NCBI RefSeq assembly: GCF_023065955.2
Contig: NW_026622863.1
Coordinates: forward strand, 48,094,177-48,158,176
Direction: 5' to 3'
Origin: Ursus arctos
Lineage: Eukaryota; Chordata; Mammalia; Carnivora; Ursidae
DNA length: 64,000 bases
The notes below the pieces were generated by a model that worked only from the letters and a program-made list of their open reading frames with translations, did not search any database and was not told where the DNA came from. The translations under genes were made by a program, and so were the position numbers. Below are positions 57,625 through 64,000 of this stretch, one piece after another (the first letter of the stretch is position 1; every line of letters starts with the position of its first letter).

Positions 57625-58605
57625 GTGTGAGAAGCCAAGGTAGTGGCTGCTGGGGGGGGGGGGGGGCAATGTTTGGGAGGGGGCCCGAGGGGCTGGGGAT
57701 GCCCTGTTTATCCATCCGGGAGCCGGCTGCATGGCTGGATCTGTCTGTGAATCCAGGAGACTGTAGGTTGCTGATGAGCGTACTTCTCTGCATTATTACG
57801 TTAAAGATCGATAAAAAGTTAAAAATGCGCTCAAGGTTACAGATACTCGGATGAGAAATTCCCAAGAGGAGAACCCTCATAACCACAGCTGAGTCTCCTG
57901 AATCCAGCTGGGCCCCTCCTGGACCACCCTGTTCCATGACCTGACAACTTCTTTTTATTATTTATGCTGGATAGAGTTGGGTTTCTGGCTCTTGCAACCC
58001 AGGGTCCTCATACCCCAGCTCCCAGGCATTTACCGTGTCATCTGCCCCCTTCTCTGAAAAGCTCCCTTTGCCTGATTCAAACCGTGGTTCAGGTGGAGGA
58101 TTCCATGTTCTCACACAATCCCGTGTCCCTGGCTGATCTCCACCCAAGGGGAGCCAATCACAGGAGCCCAACTGGCAAGCCAAGCTGATTGACCTGCAGA
58201 TGAGCCAATCAGAACTTTTCCCTGGGATTTTTGGATTCAAGGCCCAAGGCTGGTAATTAATGAGCCTTGAAGCCTTGTTTCTGTGGTGTGGAGAACGGTG
58301 GTCCCAGAGAAAAATGCTGACTCGTGAAAGGCCAGAGAACGTATGGAGAGCATATCCTGATTGCCCTCAAGTCTTTGCTTCGATGGCCCTGAGGCCCGGA
58401 GGCCCATCTGCCCTTCTCCGATGGTGACGTGGGCCCACTGCGTGCTCTATTGGTCTAAGTCAGAGCAAATTTGGTTTCTGTCAAGCTGAAAGACCAATGA
58501 GACCTAAGTCATGGTCCCTCATCGCAAACTGTCATCGACACATACCCCACCCCACGTACACACTTAAAGCCACGCAATCTTTGGACACACACAGACCCTG
58601 ACACT
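57625..58605. other. Spacer beyond the EML2 3' end
   Basis: A G13 run at 57654-57666. No gene or named repeat. Confidence 0.4.
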
Positions 58606-58609
58606 CCAC

Positions 58610-58874
58610 GTCAGTGCATGTGTCTTTATTTCTGGATGATATAAAAGAATAAACTTAAAAAAACACTCTAAATCAAACACCTTAATGGCTCCCCCAAAGC
58701 AATGTGACCCCTCTTCCCACCCCGATAAATAGAGACTTCTGTCAGTCTACCCTCCCACCCCCATAACCCCCTCTGCTATAGACATACTCTGGGTATATAT
58801 TACTCTACTCGGCAATAGACATCTCCCGAAAATAGAATTCCAGCCCTGCCACCTGACTCTCCCCTGGCCCCACA
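58610..58874 (-). other. EML2: EML2 3' UTR and poly(A) signal
   Basis: 265 nt after the stop. A minus-strand AATAAA lies at 58630-58625, with a G/T-rich stretch just beyond on the transcript (ACATGCACTGACGTGGAGTG) suiting cleavage near 58610. Human EML2 also has a short 3' UTR. Confidence 0.75.
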
Positions 58875-59000
58875 TCAGACCACCCGCCACTGCAGCACAC
58901 TGGTGTCCTTGCCCCCCGTGGTCAGGGCCACGCTGTCATCCCACAAGAAGGCCACATTTGTCACATGGCTGCTGTGTCCGCCGTATTTGTGGCTGAGGGC
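58875..59000 (-). CDS. EML2: EML2 last coding exon
   Basis: Encodes the C-terminus of EML2 (echinoderm microtubule-associated protein-like 2), a cytoplasmic protein that binds tubulin/microtubules through its tandem beta-propeller (TAPE) region. 41 codons, ALSHKYGG to SVLQWRVV, then TGA at 58877-58875. The acceptor is CCTCTCCCAG ending at 59001 and the exon starts in phase 0. It forms the final WD blade (HVTNVAFLWDD, then LQWRVV). Together the seven EML2 exons in the window give 231 residues, joined in one consistent frame, with all splice signals GT-AG. Confidence 0.96.
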   Translation of the reverse strand, partial: ALSHKYGGHSSHVTNVAFLWDDSVALTTGGKDTSVLQWRVV

Positions 59001-59049
59001 CTGGGAGAGGGAGAGAAAGAAGTGAAAGCAGGTGATCTGTCACGTTCAT

Positions 59050-59300
59050 GGCCGGAGCCTCTGGGCCAGGCACACAGTAGGGGCTCAGTGACTATTTCTG
59101 GCGTGAATAAGGATCAGAGAACCAAAGAGCTCCGAACCGCAGACACTCGGAGCAGAGCGTTAGCGCTAGAGACTGAAATCTACCGACTCGGAAGTTCAGG
59201 ACGACCCTTGGGATCACGTCACTGCCCTCCTTGTACAGATAGGGAAACTGAGGCCTGGAGAGTGTTGCCTCGCTCTCGCTCCCAAGGCTGCACGTTATCC
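59050..59300. repeat. MIR/L2 fragments in the last EML2 intron
   Basis: GGCCAGGCACACAGTAGGGG and AGATAGGGAAACTGAGGCCT. Confidence 0.55.
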
Positions 59301-59330
59301 CCACCCTGCCAGCCCCCCGGGGGGACTCAC

Positions 59331-59461
59331 TCGGGGCTGACAGCAGGGGTAACTGAACAGGTGGACTTTGCCAAAGTCATCAGCTGAAGCCAGCAACTTC
59401 CCGTCATGGGAGCGGGCCACAGCGTTGATGTCGGTACCATCCGCCCCCTCGGACCAGATCC
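59331..59461 (-). CDS. EML2: EML2 internal exon (penultimate)
   Basis: 131 nt. Donor GTGAGT at 59330-59325 and acceptor CCCGCAG just above 59461. It reads GIWSEGADGTDINAVARS through LFSYPCCQPR and begins with the last two bases of a split Gly codon. The sequence is that of a WD blade late in the second beta-propeller. Human has P where this copy has S in GIWSEG. Confidence 0.96.
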
Positions 59462-59574
59462 CTGCGGGCAAGATGACGGGTGGGTGGCGGGGGGAGAGTT
59501 CAGCTAGGGTCAGGAACCCCTGAGGTGAGCAGGTCCCAGCCTCCCTGCCTTCCTCCCACCTAGCCTGTCTCTGG

Positions 59575-60190
59575 CCGGGGATGAGAACTGGAATGATCTT
59601 TTTTTAAATGTGTAATTGACGCTGGCTTTCCACTGCTCAAAACCTTTCTGTGGCTCCCTGGTGGCCTTGGGAGAAAGCCCAGGCCGCTGCTGCTGCTTCT
59701 TTTTTTTTAAATTTTTACGTTTAATTTATTAAGTCATCGCTACACCCCATGTGGGCATCAAACTCATGACCCCGAGATCAAGAGCCACATGCTCTTCCGA
59801 CTGAGCCAGCCAGGCGCCCCAGAAAGCCCAGGCTTCTTAGCATGACCCCCAGGCTCTGCCCCACGCTGCTCCAGCCTCCTCCTCCCTAGGGCTCCCCTTG
59901 AACTCTGCAATGATTTAGCCCTCCTGCCTTCTTGGATTTCCCCAAATGCCAAGTTCTCTGCCACCTCCCTGCTTTTGTGGGAGACGTGCTATGATTCCCT
60001 GTGCCTCAGGACTGCTTTCCTTCCTCACTGCCTCCTCATCCTCCAGGTCCAGCTTCGATAGCCCTTCCTCCAGGAAGCCTTCCTAGACTCCCTCCCAGGC
60101 TGGGGTCGGGTGGCAGCCCAGTCCCGACCCAGTCGACTCTGGGTTGTCTGGGGACAGGTCTGTCTCCGCCACTGGACTGAAGTTTATGTT
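59575..60190 (+). repeat. L2 in an EML2 intron
   Basis: CACTGCTCAAAACCTTTCTG, then CCAGGTCCAGCTTCGATAGC. Split by a SINE. Confidence 0.65.
59685..59820 (-). mobile_element. CAN-type SINE, short old subtype
   Basis: Perfect TSD AGAAAGCCCAGGC at 59672-59684 and 59821-59833. Confidence 0.94.
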
Positions 60191-60305
60191 GGCAGGGCCC
60201 AGGCTGGGTCTGGGGATAACCAATAAGAGACTCTGAAGACCACCAGGCAAGGATGTTTCTTGGAACTCCTGTCCTCGGTGGGCCCTCCCCCATTCTAGAA
60301 CTTAC

Positions 60306-60401
60306 CAAACACTCCAAATCCCAGGACACAAGTGGCCGTGGCCCATTCCACGTTCCTCACAGCATCTGCACTAGTGATCTGCTTACAGGTAGCCGGGTCC
60401 C
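60306..60401 (-). CDS. EML2: EML2 internal exon
   Basis: 96 nt. Donor GTAAGT at 60305-60300; acceptor TGCCCCAG above 60401. It encodes the end of a split Trp codon, then DPATCKQITSADAVRN through VLGFGVF and the first base of the next Gly codon. Phases match both neighbours. Confidence 0.95.
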
Positions 60402-60654
60402 CTGGGGCAGAAAATGGGGGGCGGCACTCAGAGCAGAAAGAAGTACTGACTTAACCCATGCATTGCACAGTCCAGGGGCAGGGAGGTCCGAGACAGGAGG
60501 CTAGGGTCCTAGGGCTCAGGCCACTTTTCCAGACTTGGCTGAAGGCTCTGGATCTGCGTGATGACATCTCCAGGCCTGAACAGGGGCATCTGCTTAGAAA
60601 CCTGTGCCCCACCCATCGAACCAGGAAGGGGAGCAAATCCGAAGCCAGGAGACT

Positions 60655-60678
60655 GATCGATCGATGGATCGATCGATT
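60655..60678. repeat. GATC/ATCGAT palindromic run
   Basis: GATCGATCGATGGATCGATC-like near-palindrome in an EML2 intron. Confidence 0.9.
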
Positions 60679-60811
60679 GGAACAGCCCCTGAATACAGGA
60701 GCCAGAGGAGAAAGGCCAGAAAGCCCTGCCCCCTTCCCGGAAGTCTATGTAAATCGCGCACGGAAATAGGGAAGTTGAAGGAGGGCGGCCTTTGGCTTTC
60801 AGAGCACTCAC

Positions 60812-60899
60812 AGTACAGAATCTCGTAGTCCCCGGAGTTGGTGACAAAGCAGCTGCTGTCCTGGGCCCAATCCAGGTGGGTGATAAAACTGGAATGGCC
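60812..60899 (-). CDS. EML2: EML2 internal exon
   Basis: 88 nt. Donor GTGAGT at 60811-60806; acceptor CCCCGCAG above 60899. It encodes GHSSFITHLDWAQD through SGDYEILY plus one base of the Trp codon, a clear WD-repeat GH...D...YW pattern. Confidence 0.96.
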
Positions 60900-61034
60900 C
60901 TGCGGGGTGGGAGGGAAGGGGTGGAGTTAGAGCCGGACGGGGTGGGATTAGACCAGGAGAGGTGGAAGGCAAAATACAGAGGTAGGGTGAGAACACAAGG
61001 GGGCCAAAGGAAGGATACACGGCCTTTGGAGCGT

Positions 61035-61095
61035 GGGGGCGGGGCCAGACTACCATGGGCGGGGCCAGACTGTGATGGGCGGGGCCAGACAGAAA
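61035..61095 (+). repeat. 20-bp GC-box minisatellite
   Basis: GGGGCCAGAC recurs at 61041, 61061 and 61081, each after GGGC: three units of exactly 20 bp. A fourth looser GGGCGGGGCT lies at 61190-61199. Confidence 0.92.
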
Positions 61096-61329
61096 GGGCT
61101 TAGAACACAAGGGGAGTTTAGAACAGGTGGGCACGGCTAGACACAGAGGGGCGGGCTTATAACACGGGGTGGGGGTGGGGGCAATGTGAGGGCGGGGCTA
61201 AGACTCCTTGAAGTGATCAGGGCAGAGTCAGTAGCGTTGAAGCTGTGCTCCCTTGAAGGAGAAAATTGGTTAATTCTGCAGCCCCTGGACGGGGGTGGCG
61301 GCGCGGGCTGGGGGCCACTGCCCACTCAC

Positions 61330-61427
61330 CGAGCACTTGCCCAGGCGGCTGACCTTGCGGCCGCCCTGGTCCACCGTGTACACGTACACCAAGTTGTCGT
61401 GGGAGCCCACGGTCAGGTACGCCCCGT
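61330..61427 (-). CDS. EML2: EML2 internal exon
   Basis: 98 nt. Donor GTGAGT at 61329-61324; acceptor TCCCCCAG above 61427. It encodes the end of an Asp codon, then GAYLTVGSHDNLVYVYT through RLGKCS. Human has A at the position of T in GAYLTVG. Confidence 0.95.
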
Positions 61428-61660
61428 CTGGGGGAGGGGGAGGGGGGGCTATGAGGAGGCACCCAGGCTCTACCCCCTTCTCTCTCAGATTCAGCCCCCC
61501 GCTATTCCAGACTGTTCAGCTGTCCCAAGCTCCGTCCCCGCTAGAGTCTTAGACCGGACCCTAGGCCTTGCCACACGGGCACCACTCCTTCCCCCTGCTA
61601 GTGACTGAACCTCAGTTCCCAGGCCTGGCTTCTCCAAGATCCCCGGGCCCCGCCGCTTAC

Positions 61661-61749
61661 CTGGAGAGAAGCTGACCACTGAGATCTGTTCGTTGCCATC
61701 GGTGTGGATAGCCACCAGGTCATGGGTCTCCGTGTCCAGGAGCAGCCAT
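61661..61749 (-). CDS. EML2: EML2 internal exon
   Basis: 89 nt. Donor GTAAGC at 61660-61655; acceptor CCTTAAAG above 61749. It encodes WLLLDTETHDLVAIHTDG through SVVSFSP and one base of the next Asp codon. A 23-G run lies 48 bp upstream of this exon in transcript direction. Confidence 0.95.
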
Positions 61750-61796
61750 CTTTAAGGAGAAGGCATGATTGGGGGAGGGGATGTGAGCTATTTGGC

Positions 61797-61819
61797 GGGG
61801 GGGGGGGGGGGGGGGGGGG
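61797..61819 (+). repeat. G23 homopolymer
   Basis: 23 consecutive G. The reported length may be affected by sequencing error. Confidence 0.85.
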
Positions 61820-62030
61820 TAGGCAGCAATCTGTAGGGCCTAAGGGAGGGACCCCAGAAAAGATCTGGGAGAGAGGCTGACTCCAGACAAATGTTGGGAG
61901 AACAGCCTGGTGAACAGTCTTAATTACAAGTTCTGTGGGCTCTGGGGACATAGGGGAGGGGGCTGGGTGTCAAGGGACAGTTCTCAGGGGTAGCAGAGCA
62001 GCTCTCCCCAAATGCCCAACTCAGCTTTAC

Positions 62031-62098
62031 CTGCCAGTCACCGTGCCCACGGCCAGGACAGAGCCACTGGGGTGGAAGCCAGCAGAGCGGGCAGGGTC
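62031..62098 (-). CDS. EML2: EML2 internal exon (most upstream in window)
   Basis: 68 nt. Donor GTAAAG at 62030-62025 (weaker than consensus); acceptor CCCCTCAG above 62098. It encodes DPARSAGFHPSGSVLAVG through TVTG and two bases of the Arg codon. The next upstream exon was not found up to 64000. Confidence 0.94.
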
Positions 62099-62589
62099 CT
62101 GAGGGGAGAGAGGAGGCAGGGCTGAGAACTGGGGTCTCCAGTCTATCCGGCCATTATTCCCTGACGTCAGAGCCAACTCTCAGCCTGACCCGAGGGCCAT
62201 CACCTTCCTCTGCTGCCACAGACGTTCCAAAAGCACGCTCCCTTCCTGTGCCACGTCAGCTCAAACAGAAAACATTCCTGCTGTCACTGTTGACTGGAGC
62301 CTTTCATACTCCTGAGCTAAATTCCCACAGCTTTACTCACCCGTGACTTCCTTAGGTAACTTTCTAGAAGCGAGACTGTTGGGACTCAGAGTATCCATTT
62401 TTTTTAAGACCTTTGATAGATAATGCCGACTTGCTTTCCATCAAATTCTATCAGCTCCTCACCAGGCATGTCCAAGGGCCCGTTTCCCCACATTTTGTGA
62501 AGCACCCAGCAGTGGGTACTGACAGTTTTTGACTGTTGGGGGCATTTGGTTGCTTCACAGGCAACGAACACCATGGAATCAGACTTGGG

Positions 62590-62790
62590 TTCACACGGTG
62601 GCTCTGACATGTCCTAGTTACATGACATCAAATAACCTCCCCGTCCGAGCCTCAGCTGCCTCGTCTGGCAAAGGGAGGACATCAGTCCTTTGCAGGATTG
62701 TTACAAGCAAGACGTAAAATCCTTGGAACAGTCAGCTGGTGAGCCCGGTGGCACACGGGAAGCACTCCACGAAGGCTGGTTGTGAGTGTC
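62590..62790 (+). repeat. MIR
   Basis: GGAATCAGACTTGGGTTCAC, then GGGAAGCACTCCACGAAGG. Confidence 0.7.
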
Positions 62791-62934
62791 ATCACACGGT
62801 GATGATGGGCCAGCGATTTTTTACCTTTCCGTGCCTCTTTCCAAGCGGGCATCTGTCAACCCCATTGCCTTGTGGAGGTTGCCAGAAATTAAAAGGACAA
62901 AGTAGGTAACGTGCTAAGCCAGCGACTCTGGTCA

Positions 62935-63075
62935 TGGTTGACAAGCTTCCCGAAGCAGAAGAACCTAAGGGGGCTTGTTACCATCTTGCAGATCTCGGGT
63001 CCCAAATATAGAACTTCTGAATCAGACGCGCTGTGGATGGGGCGAAGGATTCTGTGTTTCTAACGACGCCTGGGT
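62935..63075 (-). mobile_element. MER5A-like fragment
   Basis: GAACTTCTGAATCAGACGCG and GATTCTGTGTTTCTAAC follow the MER5A middle. Weak. Confidence 0.4.
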
Positions 63076-63239
63076 GGTTCGACAGCAGAATGAGGATGAC
63101 GATACCCAGCCCTGACAATTTCCAGGGCACACCATGCCTGACTCGGAGGAGTTCAAAGGCCATCAAGTGTTCCAGCATCAGAGGCAACCCGGCATGCCTG
63201 GAGCCAAGCCTCAAAGAATGGCTGGGGGGGTATGATGGA

Positions 63240-63925
63240 CTGATGTTCTAGTGTCCCAGAGGGACAGGCGGGGGAGCTTTAACAAGTACACTGCCCAGAA
63301 TCCTTTGCAGCTAGGGTCCCACTGTGATTTGGGTCAGACGATCCATTGGGCTCTTGTGGGCTCCGGAAGACAGAAGACAGAGGCCCCGCTCTCCTACTCA
63401 TCATTTGGGCTGTGAAAGCAACGGCATTTGCTACCCTCGTGAGCAGTCGCCAGCCTTGAAAGGCGAGAGCGCAGAGTATCAAGCATTCAGTACAGATGGG
63501 GCCAGCGCTGGGTTGCTCTGGGACAAGCCAGTCCAACAGAAGCTTCTACAACGATGGAGATGTTCATGATCTGTACTTCCCAATATGGCGGCCACCAGCC
63601 TTGTGTTGGAAACATCACTAGTGCAACCGAGGAACTGGAGTCTTAATTCTATTTACGTGTTAAAGTTTACTGACGAGCCACCTGGACCGAACGGTGCAGC
63701 TCCAGAGCCAGCACTCGCAGCGGCCCCGGCTTCCCGGTTCCGGGGCGAGGACGATGGCATGAACTTGAACTCGGTGCTCTTGACCCCACCCTCCTGACTG
63801 TGGCAGACGCAGCAGCTCCCCTGGCAGGTGGGTTCTGAGCCTCCTTCCAGGGGAGAACCCGCTCCTCCGGCCCTTCCGAGCAAGTCTGTAAGCACCTAAC
63901 TCCCTGCATTAAATCCCCTTCTGCT
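63240..63925 (+). repeat. Ancient repeats, copy 2 of the 7.4 kb family
   Basis: 63800-63925 (GCAGCAGCTCCCCTGGCAGG, CTGCATTAAATCCCCTTCTG) matches 7530-7680. 63290-63540 is another old repeat (CAGAATCCTTTGCAGCTAGG). Confidence 0.45.
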
Positions 63926-63927
63926 TA

Positions 63928-64000
63928 GGGGCACCTGGGGGGCTCAGGTCATGATCTCAGGGTCGTGGGGTCGAGCCCTGTGTCGGGCTCTGCAATCAGC
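63928..64000 (+). mobile_element. CAN-type SINE, cut by window end
   Basis: GGGGCACCTGGGGGGCTCAG runs straight into GTCATGATCTCAGGG, so about 35 bp of the head are missing. Confidence 0.88.

Larger units (their letters stand above)
62099..64000 (-). other. EML2 intron, window edge
   Basis: No further EML2 exon is visible. It contains a MIR, a MER5A-like piece, an unnamed ancient repeat and a truncated SINE at the very end, listed separately. 62100-62590 holds nothing else I recognise. Confidence 0.6.

Noticed and set aside
62099..64000. Further EML2 exons or the intronic microRNA known in human EML2 (miR-330)
   Set aside because: Neither the expected upstream exon nor a matching hairpin was seen; they probably lie beyond the window.

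Overview
This is nuclear DNA of a carnivoran mammal. About sixty copies of a tRNA-derived SINE of the CAN/SINEC type are present: a GGGGCGCCTGGGTGGC-like head, a CT-rich body, then AATAAATAAAATCTT and an A-tail. This family is known from Carnivora. The head and middle variants (GTAGCGCAGTCGTTAAGCG, then a CTCCGCTATGAGCCTGC-like segment) suggest an arctoid caniform such as a bear or pinniped. That species-level call is inference. 

Three protein-coding genes are present, all on the minus strand. Left to right they are OPA3 (coding exon 1 only, 28521-28662, with its CpG-rich promoter), GPR4 (complete 362-codon coding sequence, 33172-34260, with a likely non-coding first exon in a CpG island near 41.3-41.5 kb) and EML2 (the last seven coding exons and the 3' UTR, 58610-62098). 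The order and strand OPA3-GPR4-EML2 match human chromosome 19q13.32. OPA3 exon 2 was not found and should lie left of the window. The upstream EML2 exons lie to the right. The three genes are unrelated in function: a mitochondrial protein, a proton-sensing receptor and a microtubule-associated protein. 

Layout. 1-28.1 kb is OPA3 intron 1 and is mostly repeats: several L1 3' ends (1.2-3.4, 4.4-5.1, 7.7-8.1, 9.7-11.3, 14.5-17.0 kb), many SINEs, MIR and L2 remnants, a deleted ERV at 23.3-24.7 kb and an old L1 tail at 25.4-26.6 kb. 28.1-29.0 kb is the OPA3 promoter. 29-33 kb is the short OPA3-GPR4 spacer. 33.2-41.5 kb is GPR4, with an intron rich in MIR/L2 but nearly free of SINEs. 42.3-48 kb is intergenic SINE-rich DNA with a solo LTR. 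48.3-57.1 kb is a heavily broken endogenous retrovirus block with an env remnant, interrupted by SINEs. 58.6-64 kb is the 3' half of EML2. 

No microbial-type system, CRISPR array or clearly new gene was found. The most interesting signals are structural: nested and dated insertions, a tail-less 83-bp retro-insertion with a perfect 15-bp target duplication, a SINE that seems to carry transduced 3' flank, a cluster of four CCAAT boxes with an octamer/TATA-like divergent promoter candidate at OPA3, and a strand-asymmetric GA tract beside the inferred GPR4 promoter. SINE and ancient-repeat limits are approximate unless a target-site duplication (TSD) is quoted.
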